From positions 1-60,579 of the forward strand of contig NZ_JANURM010000010.1 in NCBI RefSeq assembly GCF_030249845.1: a stretch of 60,579 bases of DNA, read 5' to 3'. Of this stretch, positions 34,165-47,370 are shown one piece after another. The stretch is from Campylobacter gastrosuis (GTDB lineage Bacteria; Campylobacterota; Campylobacteria; Campylobacterales; Campylobacteraceae). A model generated the notes under the pieces. It did not search any database, was not told where the DNA came from, and worked only from the letters and a program-made list of their open reading frames with translations. A program made the translations under genes and the position numbers. The number at the start of each line of letters is the position of its first letter. The first letter of the stretch is position 1.

Positions 34165-35391
34165 TTAAACCTCTAAATTAAAATGCGCGTTAAAATCCTT
34201 ACAAATTTCATAAAAATTCACGCCATTAACGCTTGGCTTCTCCATAAAAAATTTATACATATTTTTAAAGCCGTCAAGCAACTCTTTTGACTTAACGCCA
34301 TAGCTTATTGAAATCCCAGCCTCAATGTAAGCAGCCAGTTTGTCGCAGTATTTTAGGGCTTTGCCGTCAATTGCGTTAAAGCGGTTTTCATTGACATTAT
34401 CAAGCGTGCCGTCAAATGGTAAAATTTTATGCTCAAAAGTGCGGTTTTCAAACTCATCTTTAATAAATTTCTCGCCCTGGCTTCTAATGCCTAAAATATA
34501 GCTAAACTCGCCCCTAAAATTTTCAGGCACAAATGGCAAAATTTGCTCATCAATAAGCCTCATCTCATACTCGTTTATAATCTCGTTTAGCCCCTTTATG
34601 CCGTATTTTACGGGACTTATTATGTCACGCGTTAGGCTCTCTGGCAGGTCGTGAAACAAGGCACAAAAGAAGTTATTTTCTGCTCTTTTTTCACACGCAT
34701 TTACTTTTAGCGAGTAAAAATAGCTTAAAATCGCAACAACAAGCATATGTCCAAGCACCGCAGTTTCAGGGATTCGTGGCGTTTGAGCCCAGCGTTTTTG
34801 AAATCTCAGCCGTCCACTTAAATCAACTAGCTTGGCTAGTTTTTGATTCATCGCGATTTTACGCACTCCAATTAGCTCAAAATAATCTTCAAGCTCCTCA
34901 TCAACCTTGCGTTTTAGCTCGTTTATATCGCTTAAAAACTGGCTTGTTTGATAGACGATAGAAAATTCCCAACGCGTGGCTAGGTAGCTTGCTGCTTTTA
35001 GGATTAGACGCTCTTTTTCGTGCGATTTGTCGCTATTTTGCAGATAGTTTTTAAGACGATTAAAAAATTCTCCGCCATTAATCTCATTAACTAAATCCTC
35101 AAGCTCGTTTATAACCCACGAATTTACCTGCTCTCTTTTACTCTTTTGTATGTGATGAAAGACGTCAGGACGTATGTCAGTGACTACCACACGGCTTAAA
35201 AACTCAAAAATTCCAGCTTCAATGATGAAGTTTATATCCACATCTTTTTCAAGTTTTGCTAAAAAATAGGCGATGATAAATTTGTGAGCCTGTTTGTCAA
35301 GCTCAACTAAATTTGCCATTTTTGGATAGTCGTTCCAGCGTGAAATTGAGGCAGCTTTAAAAATATGCTCAATTAGTTTTGCACTTATCAT
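34165..35391 (-). CDS. HD-domain phosphohydrolase
   Basis: 408 residues, cytoplasmic. The HD residues appear in FFCALFHDLPESLTRD (about 235-250), together with HMLVVAILSYF before it, as in YfbR-like 5'-nucleotidase/HD hydrolases. A second HD-like helix set lies in the N-terminal half (EFLSRVVVTDIRPDVFHHI), suggesting a two-domain protein. Substrate not evident. Its ATG overlaps the queF stop by 4 bases, at the end of the dnaN-gyrB run. Confidence 0.8.
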   Translation of the reverse strand: MISAKLIEHIFKAASISRWNDYPKMANLVELDKQAHKFIIAYFLAKLEKDVDINFIIEAGIFEFLSRVVVTDIRPDVFHHIQKSKREQVNSWVINELEDLVNEINGGEFFNRLKNYLQNSDKSHEKERLILKAASYLATRWEFSIVYQTSQFLSDINELKRKVDEELEDYFELIGVRKIAMNQKLAKLVDLSGRLRFQKRWAQTPRIPETAVLGHMLVVAILSYFYSLKVNACEKRAENNFFCALFHDLPESLTRDIISPVKYGIKGLNEIINEYEMRLIDEQILPFVPENFRGEFSYILGIRSQGEKFIKDEFENRTFEHKILPFDGTLDNVNENRFNAIDGKALKYCDKLAAYIEAGISISYGVKSKELLDGFKNMYKFFMEKPSVNGVNFYEICKDFNAHFNLEV

Positions 35392-35981
35392 CTATCTTTT
35401 TTCACTACTCTTGGTTTTTTATCATCTGCAAAGGCTGGTTTTCTAAAACCGCTCTTATCGCCACTTTTTGGTTTTTTATCGCTCTTAAATTCACGCTTTT
35501 CATCACGTTTTCTATCTTTTTCGCGCTCTTCAATCCGCCTTGCACCATTTGCTCTATTTTCGCTTCTTGGCTGTGGCTCATTTTGCTTTTTTATTGGGCT
35601 TTCGCTAGAAATTTCTATCACGGTATGCACGTTACCACGCGGGTTAAAATCGCCAACGATTTTTAGATATTTTGGCTCTAACTTTCTCTCTAAAAGAGAA
35701 TAAATTTCATTTATGCTGTCCTCGTGGCTGATATTTCGCCCCATAAAGCTGTTTATATAAAGTTTGATCGCTTTTAGCTCAACAACAAGCTTGTTTGGCA
35801 CGTATTCAACGTAAATAGTCGCAAAATCAGGGTAGCCAGAGCGTGGGCAAAGACAGCAAAACTCAGGCAAGGTAATTTTAATCAAATAATCACGCTCGTG
35901 CTTATTTTGCCAAATTTCTAGGTCAGTTTCTGGGTCAAATTCCTTTAAAATTTGCTCTCCGTATCGTAAATTTTCACTCAT
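35388..35981 (-). CDS. queF: QueF nitrile reductase with an extra charged C-terminal tail
   Basis: Reduces preQ0 to preQ1 with NADPH for queuosine in tRNA. The first 128 residues are a complete single-domain QueF: FCCLCPRSGYPDFATI with the active-site Cys, VELKAIKLYINSF and GNVHTVIEI. Residues about 130-197 are an added low-complexity tail dense in Lys, Arg, Glu and Asp (EEREKDRKRDEKREFKSDKK). The tail could bind RNA or ribosomes; its role is unknown. Overlaps the HD gene by 4 bases and lies 2 bases downstream of the GGDEF/EAL-like gene. Confidence 0.92.
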   Translation of the reverse strand: MSENLRYGEQILKEFDPETDLEIWQNKHERDYLIKITLPEFCCLCPRSGYPDFATIYVEYVPNKLVVELKAIKLYINSFMGRNISHEDSINEIYSLLERKLEPKYLKIVGDFNPRGNVHTVIEISSESPIKKQNEPQPRSENRANGARRIEEREKDRKRDEKREFKSDKKPKSGDKSGFRKPAFADDKKPRVVKKDR

Positions 35982-35983
35982 TT

Positions 35984-39690
<3,707 letters not shown>

Positions 39691-39703
39691 TTAATCTCTT
39701 TTC

Positions 39704-40771
39704 TTATAAATTTATAGGCATTATTACCGTTTGTAACTCTTTTGAAGTGAGTAAAAACGCTAAGTGGTTGTCGTTAAATCCGAACTCAAACTCATCATCT
39801 TCAATGCTATTTAAAAAATCAAGCATAAATTTATTTCTCACGCCAATTGAAATTTCATCTTGAACGCCAGTTGTGTATTCTATTGTAGTTTTGGCTTCTG
39901 AATTATCTTCAATTATGCTCTCGAATGTAATGCTCTCAGTAGCGATTGTGATTTTTATCGTGTCGCTTAGCATTGAGATTGTCTTAATGCCTTCGCTTAT
40001 TTTATCCCTGTTTAGCATTATTTTAGTTTTTAGCTCTTTTGGGATTACTTTGTTGTAATCTGGATATTTGCCGTTTATTAGTTTTGTGAAAAACTCAAAA
40101 TTTGCACTTTGAGCGATTAGGATATTTTCATCGTAGTAAATTTCTATCTTGTCAAAAAATAGCTTTTGCATTTCGTGAATGGCTTTTTTTGGGATGATTA
40201 GTGAAAATTCATTTTGAGTTTGTGTTTCAAATTTAAATATTGAAAGGCGTTTTGTATCAGTGCCTACGATATTTATGTAGCCGTCTTTTATGTCAAGCAT
40301 AGCACCAGTTAGCTCAAATTTTGGGTTGTTGTTATCTATGCTTGGTAGGATTTTTTTAAGACTTCGTCCGAGCATTACAGCGTCAATGTCAAATTTTGCT
40401 TTGTTTTGTATCGTTGGGAATTCGGGAAAGTCTTCAAATTTATACATAGGCAGTTTGTATTTTGAGTTTTTTTGCTTTATATAAAGGTAGTTATTCATCG
40501 TTTCAAGCAAGACATCTTCATCTTTTAGACTTTTTATGATATCAAGTAATTTTTTGCCGTTTGCTGTTGCTACGCCATCATCAACGATTTTTGCATTTGA
40601 TAATTTATATGCTAAACCTATCTCATAATCTGTGGCCTTGATGTTTAAAACTCCATCTTTTGCACAGATATAAATATGTGAAGTTATAGCGCTTAAATCA
40701 CGTTTTTCTAGATATGGATTTGTGTTTGTAACTATACTTTCAAGCACATTTTTATTTATAAAGACTTTCAT
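39704..40771 (-). CDS. dnaN: DNA polymerase III beta sliding clamp
   Basis: 355 residues, full length, three clamp domains; start MKVFINKNVLESIVTNTNPY, DTKRLSIF in domain 2 and the closing LLTSKELQTVIMPINL. AAAGGAGAAAAA precedes it. Between gyrB and dnaA on the same strand, the ancestral order. Confidence 0.98.
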   Translation of the reverse strand: MKVFINKNVLESIVTNTNPYLEKRDLSAITSHIYICAKDGVLNIKATDYEIGLAYKLSNAKIVDDGVATANGKKLLDIIKSLKDEDVLLETMNNYLYIKQKNSKYKLPMYKFEDFPEFPTIQNKAKFDIDAVMLGRSLKKILPSIDNNNPKFELTGAMLDIKDGYINIVGTDTKRLSIFKFETQTQNEFSLIIPKKAIHEMQKLFFDKIEIYYDENILIAQSANFEFFTKLINGKYPDYNKVIPKELKTKIMLNRDKISEGIKTISMLSDTIKITIATESITFESIIEDNSEAKTTIEYTTGVQDEISIGVRNKFMLDFLNSIEDDEFEFGFNDNHLAFLLTSKELQTVIMPINL

Positions 40772-40923
40772 TTTTTCTCCTTTTTATTTTTAAAATTTTT
40801 AGTAGTTTTAGTAGCCGACGTGAAATCGTGAATAACTTCAAAGTCGCCTGAAAATTCGCTGTTTTTTAAGTGAAAAACTATTTTGGTTTTTTCACATTTT
40901 TTCACATTTTTCATCTTATTTTC
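40772..40923. other. dnaA-dnaN intergenic region, candidate oriC
   Basis: 152 AT-rich bases with two head-to-tail TTTTTTCACA elements (40887-40896 and 40897-40906) that resemble relaxed DnaA boxes, plus AGTGAAAAAC. In Campylobacter the origin has been placed between dnaA and dnaN; GC-skew and DnaA binding cannot be tested here. Confidence 0.55.
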
Positions 40924-42234
40924 TCATTTTGTTAGGATTTTATTTTTTATTTCATCAACTCTTAGGCGAAAAATTTCATTCGTTTGAATTAGCTCATTTA
41001 TCTTTTTGATATTTTTGCTAATTGCACTGTGGTCTTTCATACCTTCAAATTGTTTTGCTATGCTTGGCATAGAATTTTGCGTTAAATTTTTAATTAAATA
41101 AATTGCAATTCGCCTTGCTTCAACGATATTTGGCACTCTTGATTTGCTCTTTATATCGCTTAATTTTACGTTTAATTCACGTGCTACGACATCTAAAATT
41201 TTATCAGCCGTGATATTTTCGTGCTTCTCTTTTATGTAATCTTTTAGGGCATTTTTTGCAAAATCAAGCGTGATTTCGGTCTTCATAATTTGTGCCCAGC
41301 TTGTTATAACCGTGATTAAACCCTCAATTTCTCTAATGCTATCGCCTAAATTTACTGCTATGTAGCTTACAATTTCATCGCTTAGCGTGATATTGTTAAA
41401 CTCGCATTTTTTCTTGATAATCTGAATTTTCGTATCAAGTTCTGGTGGCGTGATATCTACGATTAAACCCCAGCCAAAGCGTGAAATTAGGCGTTCTTCA
41501 AAGCCTTTTAGCGTTTTTGGCGGTTTATCTGAGGTCATTACGATTTGCGATTTATTTGCGTGAAGCTCGTTAAAAGTGTGAAAAAACTCCTCTTGTGTTC
41601 TATCTGAAAGGCTTAAAAACTGCACATCATCAATGAGTAAAACATCGCATTTTCGGTATTTTTCACGAAATTTATCCATTGCGTGAAGTTTGATTGAGTT
41701 TATAAAATCATTTTTAAAAAGCTCGGCAGTTACGTAGATTACGACCTTGCCGTTGTTTAGGCAGTAGTTACCAACAGATTGTAAAAGGTGCGTTTTGCCA
41801 AGACCTGTTGAGCCGTAGATAAAGACTGGATTATACATTGTGCCGGGATTTTTTGCCACTGCTTTACAGCCTTCAAATGCAAATTGATTTGAGCCACCAA
41901 CGATGAAATTTTCAAATGTGAAATTTGGGATTAACATCGTGCTTTGGGTTTTCATCTGCTTGATATCGACCTGATTTATCTTGCTATTTTTGCTTTTGTT
42001 TGATACAAGAATGCTCACATTTGGCTTTTTGCCACTTTTTACTTCAAAAAGGTAGGCGATTTTTTGTGCATAGCGTGTGTTTATAAATTTTGCTACAAGC
42101 TCATTTGGTGCGTTAAATACGATATTATCATCATTTGAAGCTTTTTCGTTAAATTTAAGCTGCTTTATGTAGCTCTCATACTCTTTGGTTGAGATTTGAC
42201 TGCCAAGCTGCTCTAAAATTTCATTTACAAGCAA
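40924..42234 (-). CDS. dnaA: Chromosomal replication initiator DnaA
   Basis: 436 residues: N-terminal domain I, linker, AAA+ core with Walker A YGSTGLGKTHLL and Walker B VLLIDDVQFL, and domain IV ending with the DnaA-box recognition element SIAKQFEGMKDHSAISKNIK. Starts at 42234 without a clear RBS (GCAAAATTAAACC before it), which may limit its expression. Divergent from ruvC across a stretch with three DnaA-like boxes. Confidence 0.98.
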   Translation of the reverse strand: MLVNEILEQLGSQISTKEYESYIKQLKFNEKASNDDNIVFNAPNELVAKFINTRYAQKIAYLFEVKSGKKPNVSILVSNKSKNSKINQVDIKQMKTQSTMLIPNFTFENFIVGGSNQFAFEGCKAVAKNPGTMYNPVFIYGSTGLGKTHLLQSVGNYCLNNGKVVIYVTAELFKNDFINSIKLHAMDKFREKYRKCDVLLIDDVQFLSLSDRTQEEFFHTFNELHANKSQIVMTSDKPPKTLKGFEERLISRFGWGLIVDITPPELDTKIQIIKKKCEFNNITLSDEIVSYIAVNLGDSIREIEGLITVITSWAQIMKTEITLDFAKNALKDYIKEKHENITADKILDVVARELNVKLSDIKSKSRVPNIVEARRIAIYLIKNLTQNSMPSIAKQFEGMKDHSAISKNIKKINELIQTNEIFRLRVDEIKNKILTK

Positions 42235-42297
42235 AATTAAACCTTTTTTATACTAAAATAAGCCCCTATTTTATCTTAAATTTAATTAATTTTAACT

Positions 42298-42327
42298 TTT
42301 TTCACATTGTGAATAATATGTGAAAAA
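42298..42327. promoter_or_regulatory. Cluster of three DnaA-type boxes upstream of dnaA
   Basis: TTTTTCACA (42298-42306), TGTGAATAA (42308-42316, the inverse of consensus TTATTCACA) and TGTGAAAAA (42319-42327). The outer two face each other. Suits either autoregulation of dnaA or a second origin part. Confidence 0.65.
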
Positions 42328-42347
42328 CTTTTTAATAAAAGGTAAAA

Positions 42348-42818
42348 ATGAAAATTTTAGGTATTGACCCCGGCTCACGAAATTGTGGCTATGCAATTAT
42401 TGAAAAGACGCTAAAAAAGACGGCATTGTTAGAGGCTGGGCTGATTAAGATTAAGCCAAGCACACTTCAATATCAAATCACAGAACTTTGCGAAGGACTT
42501 GATGTGATTTTTAAAAATCACAGCTTTGATGAGGTGGCGATTGAAGACATATTTTTTGCACATAATCCAAAAAGTGTGCTTAAACTCGCACAATTTCGCG
42601 GTGCTTTAAGTCTTAAAATTTTGCAGCTTCACGGCGATTTTGCCGAATACACGCCACTTCAAGTTAAAAAGGCAGTAACTGGCAAGGCAAAGGCACAAAA
42701 GGAGCAGGTCGCATTTATGGTAAAGAAAATTTTAGGCATTACAAAAGAGATAAAACCGCTTGATATCACGGACGCAATCGCTGTTGCTCTAACTCACGCA
42801 AACACGATTAGGATTTAG
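42348..42818 (+). CDS. ruvC: Holliday junction resolvase RuvC
   Basis: 156 residues with all four acids: D7 in GIDPGS, E in VAIEDIFF, and the C-terminal pair in [13 protein letters not shown]. Cuts four-way junctions with RuvAB. Short spacer to the divergent dnaA. Confidence 0.96.
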   Translation: MKILGIDPGSRNCGYAIIEKTLKKTALLEAGLIKIKPSTLQYQITELCEGLDVIFKNHSFDEVAIEDIFFAHNPKSVLKLAQFRGALSLKILQLHGDFAEYTPLQVKKAVTGKAKAQKEQVAFMVKKILGITKEIKPLDITDAIAVALTHANTIRI

Positions 42819-42913
42819 AAAAAATCTGGGATTTTTTTACCGCTTTTTACCCAAAGGTAGCCCACAATAAAGCTAGCTAATAAAATAAGTGGGACGTAAT
42901 CTGCTACGTTCAT
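42815..42913 (-). CDS. 32-residue single-pass membrane protein
   Basis: ATG 42913 opens [20 protein letters not shown] followed by [12 protein letters not shown]: one membrane helix with a basic end. AAAAGGACTTAAA precedes it, and the ATG overlaps the stop of the upstream 2-helix gene (ATGA). Its last 4 bases overlap the convergent ruvC stop. No family recognised. Confidence 0.6.
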   Translation of the reverse strand: MNVADYVPLILLASFIVGYLWVKSGKKIPDFF

Positions 42914-43191
42914 TTTAAGTCCTTTTGCAAATTTTGTAAATTTTTCATTATGTCGCTAAAACGATATAAATTTATGGTAACGCCAAAACCAAAAATAAAT
43001 ATAAAAATTAGCGAAATTATAACTAAAAAATTGAATTTATCGTAATTTGATGACAAAAACGTCCAGCACCCAGCCACACCAGCTGAAAATACCAAAAGTT
43101 TGCTTTTTATAGTCTTGATTTGTTTTGATAAAATTTCAATTTTAATCTTAAAATTCTTAAAAAATAGTCTTTTTTGGCTAAAATGTTGCAA
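42910..43191 (-). CDS. Two-helix membrane protein, start uncertain
   Basis: The reading frame ends ...[17 protein letters not shown] after two membrane segments (LLVFSAGVAGCWTFLS; FLVIISLIFIFIFGFGVTI) and a basic amphipathic start (ILSKQIKTIKSK). The only standard start near the N-terminus is TTG 43191, with no good RBS, so the true start may be internal. Stop-start overlap with the next 32-codon gene supports both. Unrecognised. Confidence 0.5.
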   Translation of the reverse strand: MQHFSQKRLFFKNFKIKIEILSKQIKTIKSKLLVFSAGVAGCWTFLSSNYDKFNFLVIISLIFIFIFGFGVTINLYRFSDIMKNLQNLQKDLK

Positions 43192-43210
43192 AAATTTTAA
43201 AGGATAAAAA

Positions 43211-43900
43211 ATGGCAATTTTAAAGGCAGTTTTGATAGGCGAAGTCAAAGAATACGGCGACAAAAATGCAACCGAACCCCTAAAAAAGGCGTGGCGAACG
43301 GCTATGTTTAAGGTCGCTTTAAATGGCGAGGTCTTTGCCGATGAGCTTGGATTTAGGGGCGATAGCGTGGCTGACACGAAGCATCACGGCGGCAAAGAGA
43401 AGGCGATTTTTGCAAATTCTTACGAAAATTATCCAGCTTGGGAGCAGTTTTTGGGTTTAAAAAATCTGCCTTTTGGTGCGATGGGCGAGAATTTAACAAT
43501 TAGCGGACTTGATGAAAGTAGCGTCTGTATCGGCGATATTCACGAGATTGGGTCGCTTGTTTTGCAGGTTTCTCAGCCACGAAAACCCTGCTTTAATCTC
43601 TCAAAACGCTGGGGCAATGCAAAAATGGCGACTGAAATTTTTAGCACTGGCAAGAGCGGTTGGTATTACAGAGTGCTACAAAATGGCTCGTGTAAGGCTG
43701 GGGATGAGGTCAGGGTCGCTAAAAAAGATAGCGTAAATTTAAGCGTTTTGGAGCTAAATCGCCTTTTTTACGCGCCAAATGAGAATTTAAAGACGCTAGA
43801 AAAGCTAAAAATGGCACAAAATCTCGCTGGCAACTGGCTAAATGATATCCAAAAACGCATAGAAAACAGCTATGACAACTCATATATGACAAATATGTAA
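43211..43900 (+). CDS. MOSC-domain protein (YiiM-like)
   Basis: 229 residues. MOSC features: LGFRGDSVADTKHHGGKEKA, GAMGENLTISGL, then QPRKPCFNLSKRW with the conserved Cys, and GKSGWYYRVLQNG. YiiM-like proteins use a molybdenum cofactor to reduce hydroxylated nucleobase analogues. RBS AAAGGATAAAAA. Convergent with thyX, sharing a terminator. Confidence 0.85.
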   Translation: MAILKAVLIGEVKEYGDKNATEPLKKAWRTAMFKVALNGEVFADELGFRGDSVADTKHHGGKEKAIFANSYENYPAWEQFLGLKNLPFGAMGENLTISGLDESSVCIGDIHEIGSLVLQVSQPRKPCFNLSKRWGNAKMATEIFSTGKSGWYYRVLQNGSCKAGDEVRVAKKDSVNLSVLELNRLFYAPNENLKTLEKLKMAQNLAGNWLNDIQKRIENSYDNSYMTNM

Positions 43901-43923
43901 TTTAGGGCAAAACCCTAAATTAC
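43897..43923. terminator. Bidirectional terminator between MOSC gene and thyX
   Basis: GTAATTTAGGG-CAAAA-CCCTAAATTAC: an 11-bp perfect stem whose two arms contain the stop codons of both genes. Confidence 0.8.
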
Positions 43924-44552
43924 TCGGCCAAATTCTCGCCTTTTATGCACTCGCTAAAAATGAATTTATGCTCATCTGGCAGGGTTTTGTAAAGCTCATT
44001 TGCTAAATTTCTAATCTCCCAAAGGGCTGATTTTGATGAGCGAAGTGATAGAAAATTCTGCAAACTTCTAGCGTTTATGCTCCACGTAAGCTCGGTTTTA
44101 TAGCACTCTGGCAGGCAGTATTTTACGATATCAAGGCTCGTCGTGGTCGTGGCTAAAATTTCACGTAGATTTTCAAGCGCTTTGATACTTGCGTTATCAA
44201 CCAGCTCGTTGCCAGTCAAGACGATATATTTTAAGGCTCTTGTAAAGTCGTTTAGCTCAAATTTTGGCTCGTTTTTTAGCTCTTTTAGCGTGTAGCGGGT
44301 GGATTTTACGCTTAGACTTGCCATTCTGTGTCGTGCTAACTCTTGAAGCAATGCCCGAGAAATGCCCTGAATGTAAAACGTGTAATGTAGATGTTCAAGC
44401 GTTGAGGCGTGTTTGAATTTATTGCCGACCCTGTCAATTAGCTCAATGTCCTTCTCTCCGCCATCATCGCCACGCTCAAAGCTCTGCCAACAAGTCCTAA
44501 TGGCGTGCGAGCAGACTTTTAGCTCGGTGTGAGTTAGAAGTGAAATTTTCAT
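43920..44552 (-). CDS. thyX: Flavin-dependent thymidylate synthase
   Basis: Makes dTMP with FAD and NADPH. 210 residues; ThyX motif RHRMASLSVKSTRY at residues 74-87 and the substrate region LPECYKTELTWSINARSLQN. Campylobacter uses thyX instead of thyA. Confidence 0.94.
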   Translation of the reverse strand: MKISLLTHTELKVCSHAIRTCWQSFERGDDGGEKDIELIDRVGNKFKHASTLEHLHYTFYIQGISRALLQELARHRMASLSVKSTRYTLKELKNEPKFELNDFTRALKYIVLTGNELVDNASIKALENLREILATTTTSLDIVKYCLPECYKTELTWSINARSLQNFLSLRSSKSALWEIRNLANELYKTLPDEHKFIFSECIKGENLAE

Positions 44553-44748
44553 TTTATCCCCTATTTTTTGGTGTGATTTTATAAAATTTGCACTTATTTT
44601 TTGCTTTTTTAAGAAAAATTCTAAGCTGTTAGGTTTAGGCGTAAAATAAAGTAACTAAGCGATGAAAATTTTAAAAATCGCCATTATATTAAAGAAGCTA
44701 AAAAGGCGTGGCTTGATATAAAAGCAGATTTTATAATCTCACAAAAAT
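44553..44748. other. Intergenic, possible gene remnant
   Basis: An open stretch without a good start (AKKAWLDIKADFIISQKFKH then SFHLLGL, ending 44780) may be the tail of a lost gene. No family recognised. Confidence 0.3.
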
Positions 44749-44850
44749 TTAAGCATTCTTTTCATCTTTTAGGACTTTAAATATTAGTCCAAGTCCGACC
44801 GCTATGACTGCCACGATAAAAATTAGCTCTGCTATATCAAGTCCGCTCAC
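44749..44850 (-). CDS. 33-residue membrane peptide after rlmN
   Basis: GTG 44850 after AAGGATAAAAC: SGLDIAELIFIVAVIAVGLG, then LIFKVLKDEKNA. One membrane helix with a charged tail. Starts 3 bases after the rlmN stop, so coupled. No family recognised. Confidence 0.6.
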   Translation of the reverse strand: MSGLDIAELIFIVAVIAVGLGLIFKVLKDEKNA

Positions 44851-44853
44851 GTT

Positions 44854-46005
44854 TTATCCTTTGTTAGTTAGTTTGTTAGTGCCGTTATTTGGGGCTAAAA
44901 TGCCATTTTTACTAACACTTGTTAGCTTTGTGTTAGTGCTTGTTAGTGGCTCCTTGCTTCGCTCTTTTAGCTGACCGCACGCAGCTGAGATGTCAAGCCC
45001 CTTGCTCTGACGTATCGTGCAACTTACGCCGTGAGCCGACATATAGTCTTGAAATTTTATCATCGTTTGGGCATCTGGTCTTGCATACTCGCTGCCTTCG
45101 TGCGGGTTAAAGTAGATGAGATTTACCTTTGCCTTTATGCCGTGAAGTAGCTTTACGAGCGTTTTTGCGTCCTTTTGGCTGTCGTTTAGCCCCTTTATCA
45201 CGAGGTATTCAAACAGCACACGCTTACGCATATCTACTGGGAATTCACGCACTGCTTGCATTACGGCTTCTATGTTGTATGCCTTATTTATCGGCATTAG
45301 CTTCGTTCTAAGCTCGTCAGTCGTAGCGTGAAGCGATATGGCGAGCAAAACGCCTAAATTTTTCTCGCCGAGCTTTTTTATCTGACTTGCTAGACCGCTG
45401 GTTGATATGGTTTGGCGGCGTGGAGCGATCGCAAGTCCGTCGTTTTCTTTTAAAATTTGCACCGCTTTTGCGACATTTTCAAGGTTGTCAAGCGGTTCGC
45501 CCATACCCATATATACGATATTTATACGGCGTTCGTATGGGATATTGTTCGCCTTTTTTATCCATAAAATTTGCCCTACGATTTCTCCAGGCGTGAGATT
45601 TCTAGTTAGTCCGCCCTTTGCTGTTAGACAAAACGAACAGCCCATACGACAGCCGACCTGTGAGCTAACGCAGATCGTATATCTGGCGTGGCGTTTGATA
45701 CCGCCGTCCTCGTGCGTGAGCTCCTCTTTCATCGGCAAAAGCACACTCTCAATGCGTGAGCCGTCAGTCGCCTCAAAAAGATACTTCACGCTCTTATCGC
45801 TACTCGTTTCAGAGCGGACGCATTTTAACGGCTCAAAGTGAAAATTTCGGCTTAAATTTTCACGCATATCTTTTGGCAAGTTTGTCATATCCTCAAAGCT
45901 GTTTGCATATTTTTTGTAAATCCACTCGTAAATTTGCTTGGCTCTAAATTTTGGATTTAGCTCGTTTTCAAGCTCACAAAGCGTCAAATCTAGTAAATTT
46001 CTCAA
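44854..46005 (-). CDS. rlmN: 23S rRNA/tRNA adenine-C2 methyltransferase RlmN
   Basis: Radical SAM methylase of A2503 in 23S rRNA and A37 of some tRNAs. I start at TTG 46005 ([15 protein letters not shown]), overlapping the upstream TGA; the open frame upstream lies in the previous gene. CRMGCSFC binds the cluster, and the methyl-carrying Cys is in [10 protein letters not shown]. After that the usual end is extended by about 33 residues of low complexity ([17 protein letters not shown] and on), encoded by GTTAG-rich DNA. Confidence 0.94.
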   Translation of the reverse strand: MRNLLDLTLCELENELNPKFRAKQIYEWIYKKYANSFEDMTNLPKDMRENLSRNFHFEPLKCVRSETSSDKSVKYLFEATDGSRIESVLLPMKEELTHEDGGIKRHARYTICVSSQVGCRMGCSFCLTAKGGLTRNLTPGEIVGQILWIKKANNIPYERRINIVYMGMGEPLDNLENVAKAVQILKENDGLAIAPRRQTISTSGLASQIKKLGEKNLGVLLAISLHATTDELRTKLMPINKAYNIEAVMQAVREFPVDMRKRVLFEYLVIKGLNDSQKDAKTLVKLLHGIKAKVNLIYFNPHEGSEYARPDAQTMIKFQDYMSAHGVSCTIRQSKGLDISAACGQLKERSKEPLTSTNTKLTSVSKNGILAPNNGTNKLTNKG

Positions 46006-46526
46006 ATAATCCCCTTGTGTTCTAGGTATTCGCACAAGATATCTTTTGCTAGGGCGTGGTTTGTGATGAAGTCCTTGTGTGCGTTTTCGTTGCAAAAATT
46101 TGTAGCGATAAAAATACCACGAGCTGGGATATTAAATTTCTTTGCGACCGATAAAACCGAGAAAAATTCCATATTTTCAGCATATGCTCCGAGATTAAAA
46201 AGCTTATGCGCCGAGGCTTCATCTTTTGTGATAAAATTTGATGAGTTTATGAATGTTTCGTGTGAAACATCGTTGAAAATTTCTTGTGGGACAGGCACGT
46301 ATGATTTTGCGTCAAGTAGCGAAATTTCAATGTTTGCGGCATTTTGGCTCTCAAAAATTTCAAACAAATTCCCCTCTTTGTAAAGCCCAGCCGAGCCGAT
46401 AAAAATAATGCGATTTGGCATTTTTTTACATAAAATTTCAGTCAAATTTATCGCACTCTCAACAAGCCCAACGCCTATTGGAGTTGCAAAGTCAAAACTC
46501 TCGCTCTTACCAGCACAAACTATCAT
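46002..46526 (-). CDS. Nucleoside phosphorylase-family protein
   Basis: 174 residues, shorter than MTAN or PNP (about 230). Family traits: [10 protein letters not shown] (phosphate or ribose loop), [18 protein letters not shown], and [20 protein letters not shown], where ExME binds ribose. Probably handles purine nucleosides or a related product. Overlaps rlmN by 4 bases. Confidence 0.72.
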   Translation of the reverse strand: MIVCAGKSESFDFATPIGVGLVESAINLTEILCKKMPNRIIFIGSAGLYKEGNLFEIFESQNAANIEISLLDAKSYVPVPQEIFNDVSHETFINSSNFITKDEASAHKLFNLGAYAENMEFFSVLSVAKKFNIPARGIFIATNFCNENAHKDFITNHALAKDILCEYLEHKGII

Positions 46527-46631
46527 TTCAAACCCTTACAAATTTTTGGTAATCATATCAAAAAAGCGATAAATTTTAGGTCAATTTTTAAAATAATAAT
46601 ATAAAATATGCCAATTTTAAAGGGAGAAGTG

Positions 46632-47369
46632 ATGAAAAAATCAAATTTTATTTTCGCAGTCGGTGCGGTTTTGGCAGGTTGTGGCGACTCAAACGTAGAT
46701 ATCGTCAAAAACTATACCTTTGCCGAAGCCAAAATGATGACGATAGGCAGTGCGATAGACGGCTTTAAGGATTGCAAAAGTGTGAAGTGGGCTGATGAGA
46801 GCAAGGATGATTTAAAAGTCGTAACCGCAGTTTGCGATGTCAAAGATGAAATTTTAAAGTCGGAATTTGACGCGCAAAACGCAAAATACAACGAAGCGGT
46901 CAAAAGAGCCGATGATGAGAAGCAAAAATCTATCGCAAACGCCTTAAACACGATAAATAGGAGTTGCAAAGCATTGCGAAATGAAGCCGAATTTAGCCTT
47001 GAAGAGGCGCTAAACGTGGCTAATAAATTTTGCAAATTTGATAGCAAAAAGAGCGGTTTTGTAAAGACCCAGTGCGATGAAAATGGCGTTAAAAACGAGC
47101 TTGTAAATACTTACAATGCAAAAGATAGCGGACTTTATCTAAACAACTGCGTGTTTTCATTTGGCATTTTAGCCGAGGCGTCGCAAAGAGAGCCGAATGT
47201 TTTTTGGATGGGCGAACTGCCAAAACAGACTGGCAAACGCTCGTATAAATTTAGCTTTTTTGTAAATACTGACAAGAGCGTCAGCCTAAAAGAGATCATC
47301 CGCACCGATGATGATAAGACGCAAAAGCTTTCAAAAATGTTTTTAGCAAAAGTTTATAAAAGGGATTAA
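46632..47369 (+). CDS. Lipoprotein of unknown function
   Basis: 245 residues from ATG 46632 (AAAGGGAGAAG upstream). Lipobox AVLAGC after MKKSNFIFAVGA; mature protein from Cys17 is charged, with a long helix (KYNEAVKRADDEKQKSIANA) and five further cysteines that could pair. No family recognised. One base separates it from the Sel1 gene, so they share a message. Confidence 0.7.
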   Translation: MKKSNFIFAVGAVLAGCGDSNVDIVKNYTFAEAKMMTIGSAIDGFKDCKSVKWADESKDDLKVVTAVCDVKDEILKSEFDAQNAKYNEAVKRADDEKQKSIANALNTINRSCKALRNEAEFSLEEALNVANKFCKFDSKKSGFVKTQCDENGVKNELVNTYNAKDSGLYLNNCVFSFGILAEASQREPNVFWMGELPKQTGKRSYKFSFFVNTDKSVSLKEIIRTDDDKTQKLSKMFLAKVYKRD

Positions 47370-47370
47370 G

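Noticed and set aside
42910..43377. Full 155-codon minus-strand ORF
   Set aside because: Its first 60 codons are antisense of the MOSC gene; only the C-terminal part looks real.
45407..45841. 144-codon plus-strand frame inside rlmN
   Set aside because: Shadow of a well conserved gene, no RBS, no family.
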